Positions 34,550-45,092 of a stretch of 64,000 nucleotides of DNA are shown here, piece by piece. Both the position numbers and the translations under genes were made by a program. Position 1 is the stretch's first letter. The number at the start of each line of letters is the position of its first letter. Where the stretch lies: positions 496,001 to 560,000 of the forward strand of contig NZ_JACHJL010000001.1 in the NCBI RefSeq assembly GCF_014203645.1. The letters run 5' to 3'. The notes below the pieces were generated by a model. That model was not told the DNA's origin. It was given only the letters and a program-made list of their open reading frames with translations, and searched no databases. Source of the stretch: Streptomyces zagrosensis. Lineage in GTDB: Bacteria; Actinomycetota; Actinomycetes; Streptomycetales; Streptomycetaceae.

Positions 34550-34727
34550 CGCGCCACCGGCCGCCCCGGCACGAGCGCGCCTCGGGGCGGCCCGGCTGGC
34601 CCTGCCGGGTCTGGCCCGGATCGGTCTGCTTCGGCCCGGTCTGGTTCGGCAGGTCTGGTTCGGTTTAGCCCTACCGGGCCTGGCCCGGATCGGATGGGCC
34701 GGCGCCGGCGGATGCTGGTGGACACCG

Positions 34728-34758
34728 GTGGACGGGGCCGTGGCCCGGCCCCGTCCAC
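34728..34758. terminator. Bidirectional terminator between pfkA and trpE
   Basis: Perfect 12-bp stem GTGGACGGGGCC / GGCCCCGTCCAC with a 7-nt loop between convergent genes. The sequence just upstream (34600-34695) is a patchwork of short GGTCTGG/CCCGGATCGG repeats. Confidence 0.8.
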
Positions 34759-34790
34759 TCGCCACTCGTCCGCTGGCGCCGCCGCTCCCG

Positions 34791-36779
34791 TCAGCTCAGC
34801 GGCACCGTCTCCCGGGCGAGCGTCAACTCCTGCGCCACCAACGCCGCACCGTTCAACGTCAGCACCGACTCCGGGTGGAACTGGAGCCCGCCAAAGCCAG
34901 CCCCGCGCAGCGCATGCACCTCACCGCTCATCGAGTCGCGGCTCAACTCCACGCCTTGCAGGGCCAGTTTGTGCACCACGGGCTCATCGCACCGGGCCGT
35001 GAACGTGTTGTAGAAGCCAACGGTCTCCGGCCGCCCGAAGAAGTCGATCCGTTCCTGGGCGCCCTGTGCCGGGACCTGCTTGCGTACGATGTCAAGCCCC
35101 AACTCCGCCGCGATCAGCTCATGGCCCAGGCACACGCCAAGCAGCCCGTGCCGATGGTGACGTACCAAATCGGCCGCGAGAGCGCGCAGTAGCCGCATCT
35201 TCGGGTCGGCTGTGGGGGAGGTGGCGGAGCTGTCGATGGGATTGCCGGGCCCGGGGCCGAGCACGATCGGGCCCGGATGCGTCAGCGCCGCCTCCCGCAG
35301 TCCTGGTTCGGCGAACCCCCGCACCTCGACCCGCAGCCCGGACGTGGCCAGCAGATGCGCCAGCATCGCCGTGAACGTGTCCTCGCCGTCAATCACCAGC
35401 GCATGCCCCGCCCGCCCCTCGTCAGGCCCTGGCGTGCGCATCCGCAGCCAAAACGGTGCCAGATCCGCGCGCCGCGCATCTAGGGCGGCCCGCACCCGGG
35501 GATCGTCCGCGAGCCGGGTGGGGCTCGCTCCGGTGGGGCGCGCCGGCGCTGCCCGCACGCCCAGCGCGGTCAGCACCCCGGCCGCCTTGGCGTGCGTCTC
35601 GGCGACCTCACCGCGCGGGTCTGAGTGCCGCACCAAGGTCGCCCCGACCGGCACCCGCAGCCGTCCGTGCACGTCGATGTCGGCGGTACGGATCAAGATG
35701 GGGGAGTCCAAGGTGCGGGCGCCTCCGGCGTCCCGGCCGATCAGCGCGAGCGCCCCCGCGTAGTAGCCGCGGGCCCGGCCGTCGTCACCGGGCGGCTCAT
35801 GCCGGGCGATCACCCGGCACGCGTTTTGCACCGGAGAACCCGTGACGGTCGCCGCGAACATCGTCTGCCGCAGCACCTCCCGCACATCCAGCGTGCTGCG
35901 CCCGCGCAACTCGTACTCGGTGTGCGCCAGATGCGCCATCTCCCGCAACCGGGGACCGACGACCACCCCGCCCCGGTCACCGACGGCGCACATCATCTTC
36001 AGCTCTTCGTCCACGACCATCGACAGCTCCTCCACCTCCTTGCGATCGCGCAGGAAGGCGAGCAGCCCCTCGGCGTCGGGGCCCTGCTCCGGGTAGCGGT
36101 AGGTGCCGCTGATCGGGTTCATCACGACCGTCTCGCCCGACATCCGCACGTGCACCTCGGGGCTGGCACCGACCAGCGTCCGCTCGCCGGTGCGCACCAC
36201 GTACGTCCAGTACGCGCCGCGCTCGCCGGCCAGCAGCCGCCGGAACAGTGCGAGTGCTTCCTGCGCACCGAAGCCGGGAATCTCGCCCTGGAAGGTTCGT
36301 CGAATCACGAAGTTGGCGCCCTCGCCGGTGCCGATCTCCTCATCGATGACGCGCCGCACGATCTGCGCGTATGCGTCGTCATCGATGTCGAAGGCGCCGT
36401 CACGCACCTGGACCGGGTCGGCGGGCAGCGCGTCCAGGAGGTCACCTAGCGGCAGCGCGTACGCCTCGTCGGGACGCAGCACGGCCAGCGGCGTCCCATC
36501 GTCGTGCGCGTCGAAGCCGCGCTCGCGGATCTGCCGAAACGGTACGAGGGCGAGCGCGTCCGATACCGCTGTGCCGTCCGGCAGCGGGCCCGCCTCCTCG
36601 GCCGGCAGCGGGATATCGGCGAGCCGAGACACCTCGCAGACCGGCCCGATCAGCACCTCCACGGTGTCCTGGTCGTGCCCCGGGGTGCGGCGGCGCAGGA
36701 GGGCGAACGGCGGACAGCCGGCGGTCAGCAGGCGCCGAACAAGCTCGGATGCGGTAGGTGGTGGCGTGTGGTGGGACAT
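34791..36779 (-). CDS. trpE: Fused anthranilate synthase (components I and II)
   Basis: 662 residues. The N-terminal two thirds are the chorismate-binding component I: NPISGTYR, the AATVTGSPVQNACRVI region and DSPILIRTADI. The C-terminal third is a glutamine amidotransferase: GPGPGNP, nucleophile Cys in LGVCLGHE, and FHPESV. It converts chorismate and glutamine to anthranilate. The fused order matches Streptomyces TrpE(G) and phenazine PhzE; the Trp-codon leader argues for tryptophan biosynthesis. ATG 36779 is preceded by GGAAGGA. The preceding attenuator controls it. Confidence 0.92.
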   Translation of the reverse strand: MSHHTPPPTASELVRRLLTAGCPPFALLRRRTPGHDQDTVEVLIGPVCEVSRLADIPLPAEEAGPLPDGTAVSDALALVPFRQIRERGFDAHDDGTPLAVLRPDEAYALPLGDLLDALPADPVQVRDGAFDIDDDAYAQIVRRVIDEEIGTGEGANFVIRRTFQGEIPGFGAQEALALFRRLLAGERGAYWTYVVRTGERTLVGASPEVHVRMSGETVVMNPISGTYRYPEQGPDAEGLLAFLRDRKEVEELSMVVDEELKMMCAVGDRGGVVVGPRLREMAHLAHTEYELRGRSTLDVREVLRQTMFAATVTGSPVQNACRVIARHEPPGDDGRARGYYAGALALIGRDAGGARTLDSPILIRTADIDVHGRLRVPVGATLVRHSDPRGEVAETHAKAAGVLTALGVRAAPARPTGASPTRLADDPRVRAALDARRADLAPFWLRMRTPGPDEGRAGHALVIDGEDTFTAMLAHLLATSGLRVEVRGFAEPGLREAALTHPGPIVLGPGPGNPIDSSATSPTADPKMRLLRALAADLVRHHRHGLLGVCLGHELIAAELGLDIVRKQVPAQGAQERIDFFGRPETVGFYNTFTARCDEPVVHKLALQGVELSRDSMSGEVHALRGAGFGGLQFHPESVLTLNGAALVAQELTLARETVPLS

Positions 36780-36856
36780 GGCGGGGTCCTTCCTGCCGGA
36801 ACGGAGTCCACGGGGCTCGTCGTGGACCTTCAGGGGAGGAACGGCCTGCAAACGCA

Positions 36857-36886
36857 GCGAAGGCCGCCCCTCGGGGCGGCCTTCGC
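36857..36886 (-). terminator. trp attenuator terminator hairpin
   Basis: 14-bp inverted repeat GCGAAGGCCGCCCC / GGGGCGGCCTTCGC separated by TC, placed between the leader peptide and trpE. On the transcribed strand it is followed by TGCGTTT. The GGCCGCC part is complementary to GGCGGCC of the leader hairpin, allowing the alternative fold. Confidence 0.85.
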
Positions 36887-36908
36887 GTGGCGTTGAGTGA
36901 AACGCGCG

Positions 36909-38616
<1,708 letters not shown>

Positions 38617-38638
38617 AAAATCAGCTAGTGAGATGGCG

Positions 38639-38671
38639 AGTGGGGCGCGGATCTGTGATCCGCGCCCCACT
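38639..38671 (+). terminator. Terminator after aroH
   Basis: Perfect 15-bp stem AGTGGGGCGCGGATC / GATCCGCGCCCCACT with loop TGT, 22 bp after the stop. Confidence 0.9.
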
Positions 38672-38708
38672 GCTGTTGCCTGAGCTGTTATCACCCAGGG
38701 AGGCCGGG

Positions 38709-38727
38709 TAAGGTAAGGGTAACCTCA
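38709..38727 (+). promoter_or_regulatory. Iron box (DmdR/IdeR-type operator)
   Basis: TAAGGTAAGGGTAACCTCA closely fits the actinobacterial iron box TTAGGTTAGGCTCACCTAA. It lies 52 bp upstream of the bfd start and would repress the gene when iron is plentiful. Confidence 0.8.
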
Positions 38728-38778
38728 TCAATCAATGGCGATGGGGTTTCCCTATCAATCCGTCCGGGTGGTGACCGC

Positions 38779-39084
38779 GTGTACGTCTGTTCATGCTTCG
38801 GCATCACCGAGAAGCAAGTACGTGAGCATGCGGACAGCGGTGTCTGTACGCCTCGCCAAATAGCCTCTGCCAGCAAGGCTGGCACCGACTGCGGCTCGTG
38901 CGTACGTCGCATACAGGCGCTGCTCGGGCGAGGCGCTGGGTGCCCCCGGCGCGAGGTGCTCGACCGACTCGGCGCCGACGGTGCGACCACGGCGCTGGCG
39001 TCGGAGATGGCCGACTTGTCCCCGGCGCTGGCGTCGGAGACGGCCGATGTGCCCTCGGCGCTGCCCGCTGCCGAAGCGGCCTGA
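38779..39084 (+). CDS. bfd: Bacterioferritin-associated ferredoxin
   Basis: 101 residues from GTG 38779. The first 60 residues form the Bfd-type [2Fe-2S] domain with Cys ligands in YVCSCFGIT (Cys4, Cys6) and CGSCVRRI (Cys38, Cys41). Bfd reduces the iron core of bacterioferritin to release Fe2+ during iron starvation. The C-terminal 35 residues contain a duplicated ALASEMADLSPALASETAD stretch and are probably disordered. The iron box upstream and the convergent bfr gene support the role. Confidence 0.93.
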   Translation: MYVCSCFGITEKQVREHADSGVCTPRQIASASKAGTDCGSCVRRIQALLGRGAGCPRREVLDRLGADGATTALASEMADLSPALASETADVPSALPAAEAA

Positions 39085-39195
39085 CTGCGTGCTGTCGGCC
39101 GATCAGCGCTATCGCACCGCCGTCCGAAGCGAGCGGACCCGGCTGCATGAGGCGCCCGCCCGGCGGCGCATACGATCTGCCGAAGCCGGCGCCGG

Positions 39196-39675
39196 TTAGC
39201 TCTCGGGCTGCTCGATGATCTGCGCGATATAGAGCGGCTCGCCCAGCTTCTCGATCAGCTCAAGCTGGGTGTCGAGATAGTCGATGTGGTGTTCCTCGTC
39301 TTCGAGGATTTTTTCGAAGATGTTCGCTGACGTGATGTCGCCCTTGGCCCGCATGACCTCAATGCCGCGCCGCAGCCGGTCGATCGCCTCCACCTCGACC
39401 TGCCGGTCCGCCTGGAACATCTCGGTGACCGTCTGGCCGATTCGTACGTGGAACAGCCGCTGGTAGTTAGGCAAGCCCTCCAGGAACAGAATCCGATCGG
39501 TCAGCACCTCGGCGTGCTTCATCTCGTCGAACGACTCGTGCCGGGTGTACTTCGCGAGCTTGGTCCAACCGAAGTTCTCCTGCATTTTCGCGTGCAAGAA
39601 GTATTGGTTGATCGCGGTGAGCTCGCCGGTGAGCTGTTCATTGAGGAATTCAAGGACCTCGGGGTCGCCCTGCAT
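39196..39675 (-). CDS. bfr: Bacterioferritin
   Basis: 159 residues, the normal bacterioferritin length. Ferroxidase residues are visible: Glu18 in EQLTGELTAINQYFLH, Glu and His in FDEMKHAE, Glu in EVEAIDRL and EDEEHHIDYL. The Met in EMKH is the expected heme axial ligand. It forms a 24-mer storing ferric iron. ATG 39675 is preceded by GGAAGGAG; the longer open frame to 39744 is not used. It converges with bfd. Confidence 0.96.
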   Translation of the reverse strand: MQGDPEVLEFLNEQLTGELTAINQYFLHAKMQENFGWTKLAKYTRHESFDEMKHAEVLTDRILFLEGLPNYQRLFHVRIGQTVTEMFQADRQVEVEAIDRLRRGIEVMRAKGDITSANIFEKILEDEEHHIDYLDTQLELIEKLGEPLYIAQIIEQPES

Positions 39676-39832
39676 CGCAGAGGCTCCTTCCAAAGCAAGC
39701 GGGAACGGGAGTTCGTGCGCATCCTCGCACCGCGCCGGCGACACCGTCCAGTAAGTGCATGCTTAGTATGAGTTGCCCGAATAGCAGAGTTGCTGGTCAC
39801 GACCACCCCCGAAGGTCTGACACCATGGAGGC

Positions 39833-40456
39833 ATGGGTCAGCCGGAAGGTCGTGAAGGGGCGCAGGGGCAGCTACCTCCGGGACAACGGCTACAGCGGGG
39901 CTGGCCGGTCACGCACTACGGGCCGGTGCCGCGGTTTCGCCCTGACCGCTGGGAGTTCCGGGTATTCGGCGCGACAGCAGACGGCGACAAGCGCTGTTGG
40001 ACGCACGAGGAATTCTCGGCGCTTCCGTACTCCACCATCATGGCCGATCTGCACTGCGTAACGAAGTTCAGCATGCTGGGAGCGGAGTGGGGCGGCGTGC
40101 CGGCCCAACTGTTTCTGGAACGCGTGCCACCGGCCCCCGATGTCACCCATGTGATGGTGTGGGCCGAATACGGCTTCAGCTCGAATCTGCCACTGGAAGA
40201 TTTCGCCGCCGAGCGGACGATTTTCGCCACGCACAAGGGCGGCGAACCGCTGACCGCCGAACACGGATTCCCGGTCCGACTCATCGTGCCCCAGCTCTAC
40301 GCGTGGAAAGGCCCGAAATGGGTCCGCGGCGTGGAGTACATGACCGCGGACCGGCGGGGCTTTTGGGAAGAGCGCGGTTACCACAACGTCGGTGACCCCT
40401 GGCGCGAACAGCGTTACTCCTACCAGGAGAAGCCGGGCGAGGGGCCCGAACTGTAG
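39833..40456 (+). CDS. Sulfite oxidase-like molybdopterin protein
   Basis: 207 residues. The oxidoreductase molybdopterin-binding (SUOX/YedY-like) fold: PVTHYGPVPRF start, Moco-coordinating Cys in ADLHCVTKFSMLGAEWGGVP, then HVMVWAEYGFSSNLP, PVRLIVPQLYAWKGPKWV, and a GFWEERGYHNVGDPWREQRYS ending. No signal peptide or heme domain is present, so it is a cytoplasmic minimal version. Redox substrate unknown. ATG 39833 has GGAGG only 3 bp upstream, so a slightly later start is conceivable. Confidence 0.9.
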   Translation: MGQPEGREGAQGQLPPGQRLQRGWPVTHYGPVPRFRPDRWEFRVFGATADGDKRCWTHEEFSALPYSTIMADLHCVTKFSMLGAEWGGVPAQLFLERVPPAPDVTHVMVWAEYGFSSNLPLEDFAAERTIFATHKGGEPLTAEHGFPVRLIVPQLYAWKGPKWVRGVEYMTADRRGFWEERGYHNVGDPWREQRYSYQEKPGEGPEL

Positions 40457-40554
40457 CCGACTGCTAGCCGGCGCCTCGCTTGCCTGGGTCAGGAGCCCGC
40501 TGGCGCCTCGCTTGTGCCGGGGCTGCGGCCCTGGTGGGCGCCGCGCGGGGGCTC

Positions 40555-41433
40555 TCAGGCCGCCGCGCGGAGGTCCTTGAGTCGCGCCACGTCCGCCGCA
40601 TGGCCTTCCTTGCCGCCGGGCGTCTCGATGACCAGCGGCACACCGGCGGTGGCCGGATGGGCGAACAGTTCGCCGAACGCATCGGCCCCGATGTGCCCGG
40701 CGCCGATGTTCTCGTGCCGGTCCTTATGGGCGCCGACGACGTCCTTCGAGTCGTTCGCGTGGATCAATTTCAGCCGACCTTCGCCCGTCACCTCGACCAG
40801 TTCATCCAGCAGCGCCTTGGTGCCTCCGATGGCCGCCATGTCATGCCCGGCCGCGAACGCATGGCAGGTGTCCAGACAGACGCCGAGCCGCGGATGGCGG
40901 TCGAGTACCTCGAAGTAGGGCCCTAGGTCCTCGGCGAGGGCGCACAGCGACGCCCCCTGCCCCGCGGTCGGCTCCAGCAACAGCCACGGGTCATCGTCGT
41001 GCGTCAGCTCGTCAAGTAGCGGCAGCAACCGCTCCCTGACCTGCGCCAGCGCGGTCTCGCGCGGTCGTCCGCCGGTCGCCGAGCCGGTGTGGACGACCAC
41101 CCCGAGCGCCCCGATCGCCCGGCCCCTGCGCAGCGAGTGCCGCAGCGAGTCCACCGACCTCTCGGCCGTCGCCTCGGTGTGCGAGCCGAAATTGATCAGA
41201 TACGGCGCATGGACGTACGCCGGAATCGAATCGGCGGCGCAGGCCGCACGGAACTCCTCGTCCTGGCGCGGATTCCCGAGCGGTGTGGCCCAGCCGCGCG
41301 GGTTGGCGACAAAGACCTGAACGGCCTCGGCACCCAGGTCACGGGCGTAGGGGAGCCCCACGGAGGCGAGTCCTCCGGCGACGGGAACATGGCCACCGAT
41401 GGGGTTGCGGGTGCGAATAACAGACGTGCTCAC
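40555..41433 (-). CDS. nfo: Deoxyribonuclease IV (AP endonuclease)
   Basis: 292 residues. TIM-barrel endonuclease IV family; zinc ligands are visible in YVHAPYLINFG, GVVVHTGSA, LLLEPTAGQG, VCLDTCHAFAAGHD, KLIHANDSKDVVGAHKDRHENIG-AGHIG and the terminal VIETPGGKEGH. It cleaves abasic sites in base-excision repair. GTG 41433 is chosen because the protein then starts near the first barrel strand (IGGHVPVAGGL); the 20-residue extension is without a ribosome-binding site. Confidence 0.93.
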   Translation of the reverse strand: MSTSVIRTRNPIGGHVPVAGGLASVGLPYARDLGAEAVQVFVANPRGWATPLGNPRQDEEFRAACAADSIPAYVHAPYLINFGSHTEATAERSVDSLRHSLRRGRAIGALGVVVHTGSATGGRPRETALAQVRERLLPLLDELTHDDDPWLLLEPTAGQGASLCALAEDLGPYFEVLDRHPRLGVCLDTCHAFAAGHDMAAIGGTKALLDELVEVTGEGRLKLIHANDSKDVVGAHKDRHENIGAGHIGADAFGELFAHPATAGVPLVIETPGGKEGHAADVARLKDLRAAA

Positions 41434-41679
41434 GTACCCAGGGTGCCAGCCGAAACGGCCCCGCGGAGCGCTGGCCCCGGTGTCCTTGGCCACCTCACGG
41501 CCACCTCACAGCCGCTGCACGGCCGCCGTACGGCGGCACGGTTGCTGGTTGCTGGTTGCGGCAGGGCCGTGCGGCTGTCCTGGCCGCCGTACGGCTGCTG
41601 GTGGCGCATGGCCGGGGCGGGCGTGCTTGCGTGCTGGGTGCGGTCGGTCCTGTTGTTGGTCCTACGGTGCTCGCCGCGT

Positions 41680-43707
41680 TCAGCGCACCCGCAGGGTGAT
41701 CTTGCTGCCCTTGGGGGCCTCGTCGCCGCCATCGACCGACTGGTGGAAGACCGTGTCGCCGAAGAAGAAGCGATCGACGCCGACCTCGAAGCCCTCTTCC
41801 TCCAGTTTGTCCCGTGCGTCGTCGAGGCTGTTGCCCTCGACCGAGGGCACCTCGATCATTTCCTCGCCCTTGGAGACCGTCAGGGTGATCGTGTCGCCCT
41901 CGGCTGCGCGGGACCCCTCGGGCGGGTTCTGAGCGGCGATGGTGTCCTTGTCCTCGTCCGAGAACACCTGCTCCTCGGCGATCTTGACCTCGAACCCTGA
42001 GTCGCGCAGCGCGGACTCGGCCTCTTCGATCTCGTCACCGATCACATCGGGAACATCGATCGGTGCACCCTTGCTCACGGTGATCGACACCGCCGAATCC
42101 GGCCTGCGCTCCGAACCGGCCTTGGGGTCGGTGGTCAAGGCGTCACCGCGCGGCGTCTCATCGCTGAACCGCTTGGTCACCTTGCCGACGCTCAGCCCGG
42201 CGTCCTCGATTTTCGCTCTGGCGTCGTCCAGGGACATCCCGGCGACATTCGGCACCTCGGCCGTCTCCGTACCGCGCGAGATCGTGATCGTCACCGTTCC
42301 CGTGTTGCGGATGCGGGCGTTGCTCTTTGGATGGGTCGAGATGACCTTGCCCTTGTCCACGACGTCACTGAAGCCGTGCTTGACCTTCACGTCGAGACCC
42401 GCGTCATGGATCTTCTTCTCGGCCCTGCCCTGCTCCATGCTGAGCACCGCGGGCACATGCGTGAACTGGCCGGAGTTTATGTACCAAACGCCCAGTCCGA
42501 TGCCCAGGAGCAGCAGCACCGCCGTCACCAGGGTCAGCACCGGACGGCGTGGCATGCGCAGCCCGCCGGGGGCGCGCCGGGGCAGGCGCGGCGGGGGCTC
42601 GTCGTTGACGGGGCGCTCCGGCAGCAGCTGGGGCCGCAGCACGCTGGTGCGGTTCAGCTCGTCCTCCCCGGCTGCCCCTGCGCTCGGGTCGGCCTCGGCG
42701 CGGGGGGCGGGCTGCCGCTGGGTCTGCGCGGTGCTGGCCCGGGCCGCGGCGGCCCGCGGGAGCACGCTCGTACGGTCGTCGGGGCCGCTGCCCGCTCGTC
42801 GCACCGGGGTGTCAAGCGTCCCCGCCTTGGCCAGCGGCGGGGCCACATCGAGCTGCGTATCGGTGAGGCCCGAGCGCGCCGTACGCGCCAGGCCCAGGAA
42901 CTCAACGGCACCGGCCGGGCGCAGCTCGGGGTCGCGTGCGGTCGCGCTGGCCACCAGCTCGTCCAGCTCGGGCGCGAGCCCGGGCACGCTCTGCGACGGG
43001 GCCGGTACCTCCTCGTGCAACTGCTGGTAGAGCACCTGCGCCGGAGTGGTGCCCGAGTGGGGCCTGGCGCCGGTCAGCATCTCGTACAGGACCACGCCGC
43101 ACGCGTACACATCTGCCCGTGTGTCGGCCGTGCCGTGCTCGATCTGTTCGGGCGCCAGATAGGAGACGGTGCCCAGTACGGCGCCGGTCGAGGTGTTGGT
43201 CGCCGTGTCCACGGCCCGTACGAGCCCGAAGTCGGCGACCTTCACCCGACCGTCGTCCCCGATCAGGACGTTCTCCGGCTTCATGTCGCGGTGCACGAGC
43301 CCGGCCAGATGGGCCGCGCCCAGCGCCGCGAGCACCGGTTCCGCGATGTCGAGTGCGACGCGGGGCTGGAGCGCACCGCGCTCGCGCAGCACGTCGCGCA
43401 ACGTGCACCCCGCGACGTACTCCATCGCGAGGTAGACGTAGGTGCCGTCCGTGCCCTGGTCGAACACGCCCACCACATTGGGATGGTCGAGCCGGGCCAC
43501 CGACTTGGCCTCCCGGATGAACCGTTCGACGAACGCGGCGTCGGCGGCCAACGAGGGGTGCATCACCTTGAGCGCGAGCACCCGATCGAGGCGAGTATCG
43601 ACGGCCCGGTAGACCGTCGCCATACCGCCGATGGCGATTCGCGCCTCGATCCGGTAGCGGCCGTCGAGCACGTGCCCGACGAGAGGGTCTTGCAGGGTCG
43701 TATCCAC
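41680..43707 (-). CDS. Membrane Ser/Thr protein kinase with four PASTA domains
   Basis: 675 residues. Kinase domain 17-270 with Gly-rich loop IGGMATVY, Lys47, catalytic HRDMKPEN (139-146), DFG (159-161) and an activation loop rich in Thr/Ser. A disordered linker (280-385) carries two similar motifs, DRTSVLP and NRTSVLRP. One transmembrane helix (389-410) leads to four PASTA repeats that bind muropeptides or lipid II outside. PknB-like kinases coordinate growth and cell-wall synthesis; from memory this corresponds to PkaF in S. coelicolor. GTG start at 43707. Confidence 0.96.
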   Translation of the reverse strand: MDTTLQDPLVGHVLDGRYRIEARIAIGGMATVYRAVDTRLDRVLALKVMHPSLAADAAFVERFIREAKSVARLDHPNVVGVFDQGTDGTYVYLAMEYVAGCTLRDVLRERGALQPRVALDIAEPVLAALGAAHLAGLVHRDMKPENVLIGDDGRVKVADFGLVRAVDTATNTSTGAVLGTVSYLAPEQIEHGTADTRADVYACGVVLYEMLTGARPHSGTTPAQVLYQQLHEEVPAPSQSVPGLAPELDELVASATARDPELRPAGAVEFLGLARTARSGLTDTQLDVAPPLAKAGTLDTPVRRAGSGPDDRTSVLPRAAAARASTAQTQRQPAPRAEADPSAGAAGEDELNRTSVLRPQLLPERPVNDEPPPRLPRRAPGGLRMPRRPVLTLVTAVLLLLGIGLGVWYINSGQFTHVPAVLSMEQGRAEKKIHDAGLDVKVKHGFSDVVDKGKVISTHPKSNARIRNTGTVTITISRGTETAEVPNVAGMSLDDARAKIEDAGLSVGKVTKRFSDETPRGDALTTDPKAGSERRPDSAVSITVSKGAPIDVPDVIGDEIEEAESALRDSGFEVKIAEEQVFSDEDKDTIAAQNPPEGSRAAEGDTITLTVSKGEEMIEVPSVEGNSLDDARDKLEEEGFEVGVDRFFFGDTVFHQSVDGGDEAPKGSKITLRVR

Positions 43708-43838
43708 GACAAAGGAGTCTACGAGTAGGCCCCGACACCCGCGCTCACCAGCATCGGGGAAGAGACGACTGAAGCCGAACGGTGACAGGAGGATCGGACG
43801 GTTGTTCGAGTGGGAGGCTCGGTGCGCCGGCCTGCGCC

Positions 43839-43900
43839 CCGTAGTCCCCGCCTCCCGCCCGGTAGTCCCCGCCTCCCGCCCCGTGGCCTCCGCCCTGTGG
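43839..43900. repeat. 21-bp direct repeat, two copies plus a partial third
   Basis: GGTAGTCCCCGCCTCCCGCC-type units between thiG and the kinase gene, with a third diverged copy. No function apparent. Confidence 0.6.
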
Positions 43901-43913
43901 CCCGCGCCCCCGC

Positions 43914-44873
<960 letters not shown>

Positions 44874-45092
44874 TCAACCTCCCTGGACGGCGGTGAGCAC
44901 CTCGACGCGGTCCTGGGCGGACAGCGCGGTGACGGGCCACTGCCCGCGCGGCACGACCGTCTCGTTGACGGCGGCGGCTACCCCACCCGGTGCGGTGGTC
45001 AGCGTGGCGACGAGTTGGTCGAGAGTGATGCCAGCGGGCACCTGTCGGATCTCACCGTTGACGGAGACGGTGAGGGAAACGGAGACGGTCAT
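44874..45092 (-). CDS. thiS: Sulfur carrier protein ThiS
   Basis: 72 residues, ubiquitin-like beta-grasp fold: VSVNGEIRQVPAGITLDQLV near the start, AAAVNETVVPRGQW in the middle, and the diagnostic C-terminal Gly-Gly that is adenylated and thiocarboxylated. Delivers sulfur to ThiG. ATG start overlaps the thiO stop by 4 bp. Confidence 0.95.
   Translation of the reverse strand: MTVSVSLTVSVNGEIRQVPAGITLDQLVATLTTAPGGVAAAVNETVVPRGQWPVTALSAQDRVEVLTAVQGG

Noticed and set aside
38779..38900. Possibility that the bfd product is a nitrite reductase or other BFD-domain fragment
   Set aside because: The stand-alone size, iron box and convergent bacterioferritin gene fit Bfd better.
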